From Bacteroidetes bacterium ADurb.Bin139 (GTDB lineage: Bacteria > Bacteroidota > Bacteroidia > Bacteroidales > UBA932): 45,328 nt of DNA. Location: the NCBI GenBank assembly GCA_002070565.1, contig MWDM01000012.1, positions 1 to 45,328 of the forward strand, written 5' to 3'. Made by a program: the position numbers and the translations under genes. Shown one piece after another: positions 1-8,347 of the stretch (the first letter of the stretch is position 1; each line of letters begins with the position of its first letter). The notes under the pieces are model-generated. The model did not search any database. It was not told the origin of the DNA and saw only the letters and a list, made by a program, of their open reading frames with translations.

Positions 1-245
1 AGGTGAAAGGGGCAAGTGCGGCTGACAACGACTACCTGAAGGAAGCCATTACCAATATCGGGGAGAAGGTAAGCCACGATACACTAGAGAAAATCTACGC
101 CGATGGAGCATACCAATCGAAGGATAACAGGGAGTGTCAAAAGAACGAAGGACATTTACTCCTGAGGATCGTTTATCAATATTACAGGAAGCGCAACGGG
201 AAGCCCAGACCCAAAAATACAATCTATCAAATCAGTAATAAATAG
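1..245 (+). pseudogene. Transposase C-terminal remnant (IS1182/IS5-like DDE type), cut by the window edge
   Basis: The reading frame is open from the window edge to a TAA at 243-245. The segment up to about 132 reads like the core of an IS1182/IS5-type DDE transposase: an ASAADNDYL stretch, then a YADGAYQSKDN motif whose first Asp would be a catalytic residue of the RNase H-like fold. After that the similarity stops: the remaining 35 residues do not look like the usual downstream transposase sequence, and a different frame of the same bases resembles another transposase family (see 134-238). This suggests a decayed element truncated by a second insertion or a deletion. The family call rests on motif recognition only. 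The part left of the window could be longer. Confidence 0.6.
134..238 (+). pseudogene. Possible IS3-type OrfA N-terminal remnant (helix-turn-helix)
   Basis: In the frame starting with GTG at 134 the translation begins VSKERRTFTPEDRLSILQEA and runs on through a KYNLS segment to a TAA at 236. RRxFTPExxLxIL followed by a KYNLS-like helix is typical of the DNA-binding N-terminus of OrfA proteins of IS3-like elements. Only about 34 codons remain, with the middle of the helix-turn-helix shortened. It overlaps, in another frame, the tail of the upstream transposase remnant, so this looks like a junction between two dead elements. Recognition is by eye and the family is uncertain. Confidence 0.4.
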
Positions 246-264
246 ATGGAGGGAATCCCGGAAG

Positions 265-2658
265 TTATAGTTTGCGGAGCCGGGCAAATTTCAGGAGCAG
301 GGTTTTTGCCCCGCCGAATTCAAACTCAATGACAGCCCGGGTGTTGGGCATTTCACCTTCCAGGGAGAGGATGCGGCCCCGGCCAAAACGGTCGTGTTCT
401 ATGTCCATTCCCACGGTAAGGGAAGAGACATCGGCCGCCTGAAAGTCTTCCCTGCTGGAAATGCTTTGGGGTGTAGTGCGGCCATCGCGGCCGACAGTGC
501 CTTCGGCCTTGAATCCTTGTACGCCGGGGCGTTCTGCAGGAGTACTCCCGTGGTTTTTGGCGTAAGAGCCGCCATGGGATCCGAAGTTTCCCCGGCGGGA
601 CCAGGAGCTTCTGCCATCCTGTTCTTCAGTGCCGGAGCCAAACACATCGGGGATAGGCTGGTTCAGGAAACCGGGGTCTATTTCTCGCAGAAAGCGACTG
701 GGCGGGTTGGATTCCATGCTGCCCCAATGCATACGGGTGCGGGAAAAGGAGAGGGTGAGCGATTTCTTGGCCCGGGTCATGGCCACGTAAAACAACCTTC
801 GCTCTTCTTCCAGCTCGGCCTGTGTATTGCTCGAGAGCAGGGAGGGAAACAATCTTTCTTCCATTCCCACCACATAAATATGGGAAAATTCAAGGCCTTT
901 GGCCGAATGGACCGTCATCAGGCTCACCCGTTCATTGTCCGGCTGCTCCTGTTCGTCCATCTGGGTGAGCAGGGTAACGTTGTTCAGGAACCTTTCCAGG
1001 GTGGGTGCAGATTCTCCGTTATCCGGCACCGTAACTTCTGTTTCCAGTTTCACGCCTTCTGCCGCCACCCCGCAATAGGCCTGGATGCTGTTGAGCAGTT
1101 CTTCCACGTTATCCAGTTTAGACATGCCTTCTATGGATTTGTCTTCCCTGAGCATGTGAAGATAACCAGACAGCCGGGCCACTTCCATGGCCACCTGGTA
1201 GGCATTGGCTCCTTCTTCCTGTATGTGGCGAACGGCTTCTATCATTTCTATGAAGGCTTTCAGCCGTCCGGCAATGTTTCCCCTTATTCCGGCCGCCTCC
1301 AGGTCACCCTGCAGGATATACCCAAAAGAGGACAGCCCGGCAAACAGGGCTGCTGTTCCAAGTTTCTGCAATGAAACATCGCCGATACCGCGGGCAGGCG
1401 TGGCCACAGCGCGGCGAAAAGCTTCTTCGTCGTTGGGATTGACCACCAGGCGCATGTATGCCATCAGATCTTTCACCTCGGCCCTTTCGTAAAAGGAAAA
1501 ACCTCCGTAGACCTTATAAGGGATGTTTCTTTTGCGGAGGGCTTCCTCAAGGAGCCTGGATTGCGCATTTGTACGGTACAGGATGGCGAATTCGCCGTAA
1601 CCCTGGCGGATTCTGTATACTTTATCCAGGATGGATGAGACCACCACGAAGGCTTCTTCTGCATCGGTATAGGCACTCAGCAAAGCAATCTTTTCCCCGG
1701 GCTCGGACCGGGTAAAGCATTCTTTGCGCATGCGGCGGGCATTGTGTTTGATCAGGCTGTTGGCCGCATTCACCACGGTCTGTGTGGAGCGGTAATTCTG
1801 TTCCAGCCTGTATTCTTTAGCCTCGGGAAAGTCCTTGGAAAAATTCAGGATATTTTCTATCCTGGCTCCGCGGAAAGCATAAATGCTCTGGGCGTCATCC
1901 CCCACTACGGCTATGTTGCGGTGTTCCTGCGCCAGGCTTTTAATGATCAGGTATTGTGCCAGGTTGGTGTCCTGGTATTCATCTACCAGGATATAGCGGA
2001 AGCGGTCCCGGTAAAAGTCCAGTATCTGCGGGTTCTGCTGAAACAGGATGTTGGTATAGAGCAACAGGTCATCAAAATCCATGGCACCGGCCAGACGGCA
2101 CTTTTTGGCATACAGTGCGTAAATGTCTGCAATACGGGGTTTGCGGGCTGCTTCATCGGCCTGCATGGCCTGGTCGTCGGCCGCATAGGCAGATGCTGTC
2201 CTGAGGTTGTTTTTGGCCCTGGATATGCGTGACATCACCTCTGAAGGAGGATAGGCCTTTTCGTCCAGTTTCAGCTCTTTGATACAGCTTCTGATGGCCG
2301 ACTTGCTGTCGGATTTGTCATAAATGGTAAAATTCCGGGGAAAATCCAGCAAATGTGCTTCTGCACGCAGAATACGCGCAAAAACAGAATGGAAAGTACC
2401 CATCCACAGGTGCCGGACTTTTTCCGTCCCAACCAGGGCAGACACGCGTTCTTTCATCTCTTTGGCCGCCTTGTTGGTGAATGTAAGGGCAAGCAGCGCA
2501 GAAGCGGGAATTCCCTGTTCCAGCATATTGGCAATCCGGCATGTAAGTACTTTTGTTTTGCCACTCCCGGCTCCCGCGATGATCAACGATGGACCTGTGA
2601 TATCTTCAACCGCCTGTCTCTGAGCCTCGTTCAACTCCTTCAAATAGTTCTCCTTCAT
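265..2658 (-). CDS. uvrD: UvrD/PcrA-type superfamily 1A DNA helicase
   Basis: ATP-dependent 3'-5' DNA helicase acting in nucleotide excision repair, mismatch repair and removal of replication blocks. All SF1A motifs are visible: Walker A GAGSGKT at residues 29-35, motif II DEYQD at 226-230, VGDDAQSIYAFRGA at 252-265, QNYRST at 287-292, and later LMTVHSAKGLEF and YVAMTRAKKSL. After a Ser/Gly-rich linker the last 55 or so residues (VGMDIEHDRFGRGRIL onward) resemble the PcrA C-terminal Tudor-like RNA polymerase contact domain. At 797 aa it is full length for the family. The start is fixed by the LNEAQRQAV segment that normally follows the first residues. A -7 box lies only 5 nt before this ATG. 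It is divergent from nqrA. Whether to name it uvrD or pcrA is a matter of convention. Confidence 0.95.
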   Translation of the reverse strand: MKENYLKELNEAQRQAVEDITGPSLIIAGAGSGKTKVLTCRIANMLEQGIPASALLALTFTNKAAKEMKERVSALVGTEKVRHLWMGTFHSVFARILRAEAHLLDFPRNFTIYDKSDSKSAIRSCIKELKLDEKAYPPSEVMSRISRAKNNLRTASAYAADDQAMQADEAARKPRIADIYALYAKKCRLAGAMDFDDLLLYTNILFQQNPQILDFYRDRFRYILVDEYQDTNLAQYLIIKSLAQEHRNIAVVGDDAQSIYAFRGARIENILNFSKDFPEAKEYRLEQNYRSTQTVVNAANSLIKHNARRMRKECFTRSEPGEKIALLSAYTDAEEAFVVVSSILDKVYRIRQGYGEFAILYRTNAQSRLLEEALRKRNIPYKVYGGFSFYERAEVKDLMAYMRLVVNPNDEEAFRRAVATPARGIGDVSLQKLGTAALFAGLSSFGYILQGDLEAAGIRGNIAGRLKAFIEMIEAVRHIQEEGANAYQVAMEVARLSGYLHMLREDKSIEGMSKLDNVEELLNSIQAYCGVAAEGVKLETEVTVPDNGESAPTLERFLNNVTLLTQMDEQEQPDNERVSLMTVHSAKGLEFSHIYVVGMEERLFPSLLSSNTQAELEEERRLFYVAMTRAKKSLTLSFSRTRMHWGSMESNPPSRFLREIDPGFLNQPIPDVFGSGTEEQDGRSSWSRRGNFGSHGGSYAKNHGSTPAERPGVQGFKAEGTVGRDGRTTPQSISSREDFQAADVSSLTVGMDIEHDRFGRGRILSLEGEMPNTRAVIEFEFGGAKTLLLKFARLRKL

Positions 2659-2663
2659 ATGGG

Positions 2664-2671
2664 CAAATATA
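2664..2671 (-). promoter_or_regulatory. Candidate -7 box for uvrD
   Basis: On the minus strand this reads TATATTTG, an exact match to the Bacteroidota -7 consensus TAnnTTTG. Only five bases (CCCAT) separate it from the uvrD ATG at 2658, so a transcript from it would have almost no leader. No TTTG -33 box is seen at the usual distance. Confidence 0.5.
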
Positions 2672-2694
2672 AATAAAAATGCCGATGAAAATTT

Positions 2695-2702
2695 TATCTT
2701 TG
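2695..2702 (+). promoter_or_regulatory. Candidate -7 box for the nqr operon
   Basis: TATCTTTG matches TAnnTTTG exactly and ends 18 bases before the nqrA ATG at 2721. No clear -33 TTTG is present upstream. The uvrD -7 box lies on the other strand 23 bases away. Confidence 0.6.
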
Positions 2703-2720
2703 TAGTGCTAATAAAAGTAT

Positions 2721-4088
2721 ATGTCTGCTTGTTTTAAGTTACGCCGGGGGTTGGATGTTCCCCTCAAAGGCAGTGCCCACCCGATGGCAACTCCTTTGGC
2801 TTGCTCCCCGCTGTATACGTTGAAACCAGGCGATTTCAAAAACATCACCCCAAAACTTCTGATCAGGGAAGGGGACACCGTTCAGGCCGGATCCCCTGTA
2901 TATTGCGACAAAGAAAATCCCCGGATTTTATTTACCGCCCCGGTCAGCGGCACCATCCAAAAGATCGTACGGGGTGAAAAAAGAAAAATCACCGGAATTC
3001 AGATCCTTGCCCATCAGGAGCAAATGCAGGAGCAGTTTCCGGTGGCCGATCCGGAAAAGCTTTCCCCCGAACAGATCCGGGAACTTTTGTTGCAAAGCGG
3101 CTGCTGGCCGCTCATCACCCGCAGGCCGTACGGTATTCCGGCCCACCCGGAAGAAACACCAAAAGCCATTTATATCAGCTGTTTTGACTCGGCTCCGCTC
3201 GCTCCCCACTACGATTTTACCTTTGCCGGATCTTTTGAACCCCTGCAGATGGGCCTGAAGGTTCTTGAACGTCTTTGCCCCGGAAAGGTACACCTTGGAC
3301 TTAGGGATACCACATCACCGCACAGCGTTTTCCGGCGGCTCCCGGGCATTGTGCACACTTTTTCAGGGCCGCATCCGGCCGGGAATCCCGGGGTACAAAT
3401 GCATCACGTTTGTCCCGTGGGAAAGGACCAGGTGGTCTGGACCCTTACTCCCTTGGGGTTGTCAATTATTGGAAAGCTTTTTCTCTACGGAATTTTCGAT
3501 TCTACCAGGATGGTTGCCGTTACCGGTCCGGCTTTAACCAGAACAGGTTATATCACTTGTCATGCCGGTTTCCAGGTTGGCGCACTTACGTCGTTCCCGC
3601 TTAAAGACGGCATGCAGGCACGCATCATCAGCGGAAATCCGCTTACCGGTGACCTTGTTGGCCCGGAAGGCTTCCTGGGATTTCACCACCAGCAGATCAC
3701 CTGCCTGCCTGAAGGCGGGTCCAGGGAGCTGCTGGGCTGGGCCAGACCATTGCGCCTGAATAAATTCAGCGCCGCACGCACCTACATAACCTACCTGGCT
3801 CCCCTGCTGGGTAAAACAGGCCGCTTTAGCCTGGATACCAATCTGAACGGTGGCGAAAGGGCCTTTGTCATTACACGGGATTACCAGAAAGTCCTGCCCA
3901 TGGATATCTTTGTATCGCATCTGATCAAAGCCATTCTGGCAGAAGACATTGACAAGATGGAAAAATTGGGGATCTATGAAGTGTTGCCGGAAGACCTGGC
4001 CCTGTGCGAGTTCGTCTGCCCGTCCAAGATCGGGATCCAGGACATCCTTCAGAAGGGCATAGATCTGATGATAAAGGAAATGCAATGA
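2721..4088 (+). CDS. nqrA: Na+-translocating NADH:quinone reductase subunit A
   Basis: Cytoplasmic subunit of the six-subunit Na+-NQR, which oxidises NADH, reduces quinone and exports Na+. The protein begins with FKLRRGLDVPLKG, the characteristic NqrA start, followed by the segment on covering the RnfC-like barrel domain (LIREGDTVQAGSPVYCDK) that resembles a lipoyl/biotinyl carrier fold. At 455 aa it has the usual length. It is the first gene of a complete nqrABCDEF set and its TGA overlaps the nqrB ATG (ATGA at 4085-4088), which implies coupled translation. NqrA carries no known redox cofactor itself. A -7 box precedes it at 2695-2702. Confidence 0.97.
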   Translation: MSACFKLRRGLDVPLKGSAHPMATPLACSPLYTLKPGDFKNITPKLLIREGDTVQAGSPVYCDKENPRILFTAPVSGTIQKIVRGEKRKITGIQILAHQEQMQEQFPVADPEKLSPEQIRELLLQSGCWPLITRRPYGIPAHPEETPKAIYISCFDSAPLAPHYDFTFAGSFEPLQMGLKVLERLCPGKVHLGLRDTTSPHSVFRRLPGIVHTFSGPHPAGNPGVQMHHVCPVGKDQVVWTLTPLGLSIIGKLFLYGIFDSTRMVAVTGPALTRTGYITCHAGFQVGALTSFPLKDGMQARIISGNPLTGDLVGPEGFLGFHHQQITCLPEGGSRELLGWARPLRLNKFSAARTYITYLAPLLGKTGRFSLDTNLNGGERAFVITRDYQKVLPMDIFVSHLIKAILAEDIDKMEKLGIYEVLPEDLALCEFVCPSKIGIQDILQKGIDLMIKEMQ

Positions 4089-5203
4089 AGTGGATAGAAA
4101 AAATCATAGATAAGATAAAGCCCACCTTCAGTAAAGGCGGCAGGCTGGCTTTTCTGCATTCAACTTTCGATGCCTTTGAAACATTCCTGCTTGTTCCCGG
4201 AACCGTTACCGGCAAAGGGTCCCACATAAGAGACTGCAACGACCTTAAACGCGTCATGATTGTTGTAGTGATAGCCCTTGTCCCCTGCCTGCTTTTTGGC
4301 ATGTACAACACGGGGCTGCAACATTTTCTGGCTTCAGGTCCGGAGGAAGACCTGCCCGGTTTTCTCTCTGTTTTCTGGTTCGGTTTTCTTAAAGTCCTGC
4401 CCCTGGTGATCGTTTCTTACGTGGTCGGACTGGGCATAGAATTTACCATAGCTCAGATCAGAGGCCACCAGGTAAACGAAGGATACCTGGTAACAGGAAT
4501 GCTCATACCCCTGATAGTCCCGGTAACCATTCCGTTGTGGATGCTAACGCTGGCCGTGGCTTTTGCAGTGCTCATAGGTAAAGAGATTTTTGGGGGAACG
4601 GGAATGAACATCTGGAACCCTGCCCTGCTGGCACGTGCTTTCCTGTTTTTCTCCTATCCCCGTTATATGACAGGAAACAATGTCTGGGTGGTTGACGGCA
4701 CCAGTGGTGCCACACCGCTGGCAGCCCTGGCAGAAGGAACGCCTCTGCAGGAACTGCCTTCCTGGACAGATATGTTCCTGGGTTTTATACCAGGTTCTGT
4801 GGGAGAAACTTCGGTAGTATGTATCCTGCTGGGAGCTGCCATCCTGCTGTATACCGGGGTAGCCAGCTGGAAGATCATGATTTCCTGTGTGGCCGGAGCC
4901 GCTCTGTTAAGCCTTGCAGGGGATATCCCCGTACATTACCACCTGGTGGCGGGAGGTTTTGCCTTTGGATGCGTCTTTATGGCCACCGATCCTGTTACCA
5001 GTCCACAAACCGAAACCGGGAAATGGATCTACGGATTTTTAACCGGGGCGTTCACTGTGACCATACGCCTTTTCAATCCCGGATACCCTGAGGGGATGAT
5101 GCTCGCCATATTGCTTATGAACACTTTTTCTCCGCTGATAGATCATATGGTGGTTTCCGTCAATGTAAAGCGGAGAATAAAAAGAATTGCCAGCCATGGA
5201 TAA
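4085..5203 (+). CDS. nqrB: Na+-NQR subunit B, integral membrane flavoprotein
   Basis: The largest membrane subunit of Na+-NQR, carrying covalently bound FMN and riboflavin and forming part of the Na+ channel. The start is the ATG at 4085 (MKWIEKIIDK), overlapping nqrA by four bases; a longer in-frame start at 4004 lies deep inside nqrA and is not credible. The 372-aa product has many hydrophobic helices and the flavinylation motif DGTSGAT at residues 204-210, so Thr210 is the predicted FMN attachment site. Attachment needs an ApbE flavin transferase, and no apbE gene is present in this window. Its stop overlaps the nqrC start. Confidence 0.97.
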   Translation: MKWIEKIIDKIKPTFSKGGRLAFLHSTFDAFETFLLVPGTVTGKGSHIRDCNDLKRVMIVVVIALVPCLLFGMYNTGLQHFLASGPEEDLPGFLSVFWFGFLKVLPLVIVSYVVGLGIEFTIAQIRGHQVNEGYLVTGMLIPLIVPVTIPLWMLTLAVAFAVLIGKEIFGGTGMNIWNPALLARAFLFFSYPRYMTGNNVWVVDGTSGATPLAALAEGTPLQELPSWTDMFLGFIPGSVGETSVVCILLGAAILLYTGVASWKIMISCVAGAALLSLAGDIPVHYHLVAGGFAFGCVFMATDPVTSPQTETGKWIYGFLTGAFTVTIRLFNPGYPEGMMLAILLMNTFSPLIDHMVVSVNVKRRIKRIASHG

Positions 5204-5807
5204 CGGGAAAAGAAACGGGAACATCTACACCATAGTGTATGCCGCCCTAATGGTCGTCCTGGTGGCCGCCCTGCTTACCTTCGCTTCACAGCTGCTCAAG
5301 CCCAGGCAGGTTGCCAATATGATGGCAGAAACACAGCGAAGCATCCTCCGGTCAGTCCACCTGGAAAGTCAGCCTTATGAAAAATACATCTCCGATACGG
5401 TTGCAGGACCGGACCAATTGCCTCTTTTCATCTGCACACTGGACGATGGCACCCGCAAATACATCATCCCCCTGCATGGTAAAGGCCTCTGGGGCCCCTT
5501 GTGGGGATACCTGGCACTGAACGATGATTTCAGGACCATATACGGGGCCGTATTTGACCACAGTTCCGAAACGCCCGGACTGGGGGCCGAGATTGCCAAC
5601 CCTTTCTTCAGCGAACCGTTCCGGGGAAAATCCCTGTACAGCGGCGATGAGTTTGTATCCATTTCTGTTCTGAAACAGGGACATTCACAAAACAACCCCC
5701 ATGCCGTTGACGGCATTTCAGGCGGTACGCTCACCAGCCGTGGTGTAGAGAATATGATACGGGAATCCCTGGAACCCTATTTACCTTTTTTAAGACATTA
5801 TGAATAA
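5196..5807 (+). CDS. nqrC: Na+-NQR subunit C, membrane-anchored FMN protein
   Basis: Carries the second covalent FMN of Na+-NQR on its periplasmic domain. The ATG at 5196 (MDNGKRNG) overlaps the end of nqrB by eight bases; a TTG at 5187 is an alternative but less likely start. A single N-terminal membrane helix covers roughly residues 11-31. The flavinylation motif is VDGISGGT (residues 171-178), with Thr178 as the predicted acceptor. The textbook motif is SGAT; the Ala to Gly change seen here keeps the acceptor Thr and the leading Asp. The 203-aa product ends in an eight-base overlap with nqrD. Confidence 0.95.
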   Translation: MDNGKRNGNIYTIVYAALMVVLVAALLTFASQLLKPRQVANMMAETQRSILRSVHLESQPYEKYISDTVAGPDQLPLFICTLDDGTRKYIIPLHGKGLWGPLWGYLALNDDFRTIYGAVFDHSSETPGLGAEIANPFFSEPFRGKSLYSGDEFVSISVLKQGHSQNNPHAVDGISGGTLTSRGVENMIRESLEPYLPFLRHYE

Positions 5808-6414
5808 ACGCATATTCCTGGACCCGCTTTTCAAGAACAATCCCATTCCGGTACTGGCCCTGGGGATCTGTTCCGCACTAGCTGTGACCGTAAAACTGGA
5901 ACCGGCCATGGTGATGGCCCTTTCGGTGACCCTGGTGACCGGGTTCTCTTCTATGATCCTTTCCCTGCTGCGCAACACCATTCCCAACCGCATCAGGATC
6001 ATAGTACAACTTGTGGTGGTGGCCACACTGGTCATTCTGGTAGACCAGGTCCTTAAAGCCTTTGCATGGGAGATAAGCAAACAACTGTCCGTTTTTGTAG
6101 GACTGATTATTACCAACTGTATCATTATGGGACGGATAGAAGCTTTTGCCCTCTATAACAAGCCGTTTCCATCGTTGGTGGATGGTCTGGCCAATGGTCT
6201 GGGATACGGGATCATACTCATTGCCGTATCTGTTGTCAGGGAACTCCTGGGATCGGGGACTTTAATGGGTTACCAGGTAATCCCACAGCAGTGGTATGTT
6301 GCAAACGGGGGGGTATACGAGAACAACGGACTCTTTATCCTTCCTCCCATGGCCCTGATCATACTGGGTCTGATCGTATGGGTATTCAATGCCAAAAATG
6401 CAAAGAGGGTATAG
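5800..6414 (+). CDS. nqrD: Na+-NQR subunit D, membrane protein
   Basis: Polytopic membrane subunit that pairs with NqrE in an inverted-repeat arrangement. The 204-aa sequence is almost wholly hydrophobic helices. Two Cys residues in conserved positions, Cys24 (LGICSALAV) and Cys107 (IITNCIIMG), match those known in the family to help hold the intramembrane 2Fe-2S cluster together with NqrE. It begins inside the last codons of nqrC and is followed by nqrE after three bases. Confidence 0.96.
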   Translation: MNKRIFLDPLFKNNPIPVLALGICSALAVTVKLEPAMVMALSVTLVTGFSSMILSLLRNTIPNRIRIIVQLVVVATLVILVDQVLKAFAWEISKQLSVFVGLIITNCIIMGRIEAFALYNKPFPSLVDGLANGLGYGIILIAVSVVRELLGSGTLMGYQVIPQQWYVANGGVYENNGLFILPPMALIILGLIVWVFNAKNAKRV

Positions 6415-6417
6415 CGT

Positions 6418-7035
6418 ATGGAACAGATAGCCAATATATTTGTCAAAAGCATCTTTGTAGAGAACATGATCTTTGCCTATTTCCTGGGCATGTGTTCCTA
6501 CCTTGCAGTGTCCAAAACGGTAAAAACTGCTTCGGGACTGGGTCTGGCTGTGATCTTTGTGCTGCTCATCACACTTCCGGTAAATTACCTGCTGGACCGT
6601 TATGTTCTCGCCCCGGGAGCCCTGGCCTGGATCAACCCCCAATGGGCCGGGACAGACCTGAGTTTTTTAAGTTTTATCCTCTTCATAGCGGTGATTGCCG
6701 CTATGGTGCAACTGGTAGAGATGGTGGTAGAAAAATTTGCACCGGCTCTGTACAACAGCCTGGGCATATTCCTTCCCCTGATCGCGGTCAACTGTGCCAT
6801 CCTGGGAGCTTCGCTTTTCATGCAGGAAAGAGACTACCGCAATATTCAGGAGGTTATTACATTCGCGCTCGGTTCCGGGATCGGGTGGTACCTGGCCATT
6901 GTATCCATAGCCGCTATCCGGGAAAAACTGAGTTATTCCAATATTCCGGCACCCATGCGGGGCCTGGGCATTGCTTTTATCATTACCGGACTTATGGGTA
7001 TTGCTTTTATGAGTTTTATGGGGATACAAATTTAA
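6418..7035 (+). CDS. nqrE: Na+-NQR subunit E, membrane protein
   Basis: Partner of NqrD in the membrane core of Na+-NQR. It is a 205-aa protein made of about six hydrophobic helices. Cys26 (LGMCSYLAV) and Cys126 (IAVNCAILG) are the counterparts of the NqrD cysteines and complete the four-Cys site for the 2Fe-2S cluster between the two subunits. The homologous repeats in NqrD and NqrE are visible by eye (L-G-C-S-LAV in both). Three bases separate it from nqrD and nine from nqrF. Confidence 0.96.
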   Translation: MEQIANIFVKSIFVENMIFAYFLGMCSYLAVSKTVKTASGLGLAVIFVLLITLPVNYLLDRYVLAPGALAWINPQWAGTDLSFLSFILFIAVIAAMVQLVEMVVEKFAPALYNSLGIFLPLIAVNCAILGASLFMQERDYRNIQEVITFALGSGIGWYLAIVSIAAIREKLSYSNIPAPMRGLGIAFIITGLMGIAFMSFMGIQI

Positions 7036-7044
7036 ACACAACCA

Positions 7045-8292
7045 ATGACCATTTTCCAATTCCTGCTGCTGACCATTGCCGTCATACTGACTGTCACCCT
7101 GGTTCTGGTTGCTGTATTGCTATATGCCAAAGCCAGGCTCAGCCCGGGGGGTAAAGTGACCATTAAGGTCAACGGCAAAAAAACGCTGGAGGTTGAACCC
7201 GGGAACAACCTGCTGACCACCCTGGCTCAACATAAAATCTACCTGCCTTCGGCCTGCGGCGGCAGCGGAACCTGCGGGCTCTGCAAATGCCGCGTACTGT
7301 CAGGAGGAGGATCCATACTGTCTACAGAAACGGGCTTTTTTACCCGGCGCGAGCAGCAAAGCCAATGGCGGCTGGGATGTCAGGTCAGGGTCCGGGAAGA
7401 CATGGAAATCGGCATTCCCGCCCAGGTACTGGGTGTAAAAAAATGGGAATGCGAGGTGATCAGCAACCGTAACGTGGCCTCTTTCATAAAAGAGTTTGTA
7501 ATTCAGCTCCCCCAGGGCGAAAATCTGGATTTCCGCTCGGGAGGCTATGTTCAGATTGATGTTCCCCCTGTTACTGTGGACTTCTCCAAAGATATCCATA
7601 TAGACGAACCCTTCCTGGAAGACTGGAACTCATTGCATATCGGGGAACTGAAAATGGTAAACAATGAATACAGTTTCAGGGCTTATTCCATGGCCAACCA
7701 CCCTGCAGAAGGGGACCGCATCATGTTGAACGTGCGCATTGCCACCCCGCCCTGGGACCGCTCCAGGGGAGCGTTTATGAAGGTCAATCCCGGTATTTGC
7801 TCTTCCTATATCTTTTCCAGGAAACCCGGGGATAAAGTGATGATATCCGGGCCGTTCGGAGAGTTCTTCCTGAAAGGGACCACGGCTGAAAAAATATTCA
7901 TTGGCGGAGGGGCCGGTATGGCACCCATGCGCTCCCATATATTTCATCTGTTTAAAACGCTTGACACAACAGACAAGGTTTCATTCTGGTACGGGGCCCG
8001 TTCCAGACGCGAGATCTTTTATGAGGATGAATTCCGCAGGATAGAAAAAGAATTCCCCAATTTTTCATTCCACATAGCCCTCTCGGAACCCAGGCCACAG
8101 GACAACTGGACCGGTCATACGGGTTTTATCCACAAGGTACTGTACGATCAATACCTGAAAGACCATCCGGAACCTGAAGAAGCGGAATTTTACATATGCG
8201 GACCACCCCTTATGACATCGGCCGTGACCGGAATGCTCGACAATCTGGGCGTTCCTGCGGATCATATTCTGTTTGATGACTTTGGCGGATAA
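7045..8292 (+). CDS. nqrF: Na+-NQR subunit F, NADH dehydrogenase flavoprotein
   Basis: The electron entry subunit: it takes a hydride from NADH on FAD and passes electrons through a 2Fe-2S cluster. One N-terminal membrane helix (about residues 4-28) is followed by a plant-type ferredoxin domain with Cys71, Cys77, Cys80 and Cys112 as cluster ligands. Next comes a ferredoxin-NADP reductase-like module: FRAYSMANHP near residue 213 for FAD and FIGGGAGMAPMRS near 290 for NADH. The C-terminus has ICGPPLMTSAV and ends FDDFGG, as is usual. At 415 aa it is complete. It is the last gene of the nqr operon; the next gene has its own promoter. Confidence 0.97.
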   Translation: MTIFQFLLLTIAVILTVTLVLVAVLLYAKARLSPGGKVTIKVNGKKTLEVEPGNNLLTTLAQHKIYLPSACGGSGTCGLCKCRVLSGGGSILSTETGFFTRREQQSQWRLGCQVRVREDMEIGIPAQVLGVKKWECEVISNRNVASFIKEFVIQLPQGENLDFRSGGYVQIDVPPVTVDFSKDIHIDEPFLEDWNSLHIGELKMVNNEYSFRAYSMANHPAEGDRIMLNVRIATPPWDRSRGAFMKVNPGICSSYIFSRKPGDKVMISGPFGEFFLKGTTAEKIFIGGGAGMAPMRSHIFHLFKTLDTTDKVSFWYGARSRREIFYEDEFRRIEKEFPNFSFHIALSEPRPQDNWTGHTGFIHKVLYDQYLKDHPEPEEAEFYICGPPLMTSAVTGMLDNLGVPADHILFDDFGG

Positions 8293-8313
8293 ACAGTTTT
8301 TTAATTACCTTTG
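8281..8313 (+). promoter_or_regulatory. Complete Bacteroidota promoter (-33 TTTG and -7 TACCTTTG) for the STAS gene
   Basis: TTTG at 8281-8284 and TACCTTTG at 8306-8313 are separated by 21 bases, inside the spacing known for Bacteroidota sigma-70-type promoters. This is the only promoter in the window with both boxes clearly present. The -33 box lies in the last codons of nqrF, so the STAS gene can be transcribed independently of the nqr operon. The leader would be about 30 nt. Confidence 0.75.
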
Positions 8314-8347
8314 TTCACAAACAATCTCTGAAAAATAACTACAGTAT

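Noticed and set aside
394..1374. Long open frame (326 codons) on the plus strand
   Set aside because: It lies wholly antisense to uvrD, whose helicase motifs are intact, and its translation shows no domain; it reflects codon bias of the real gene.
4004..4084. Upstream extension of nqrB
   Set aside because: The longer frame lies within nqrA and its translation does not resemble NqrB; the ATG at 4085 gives the normal N-terminus.
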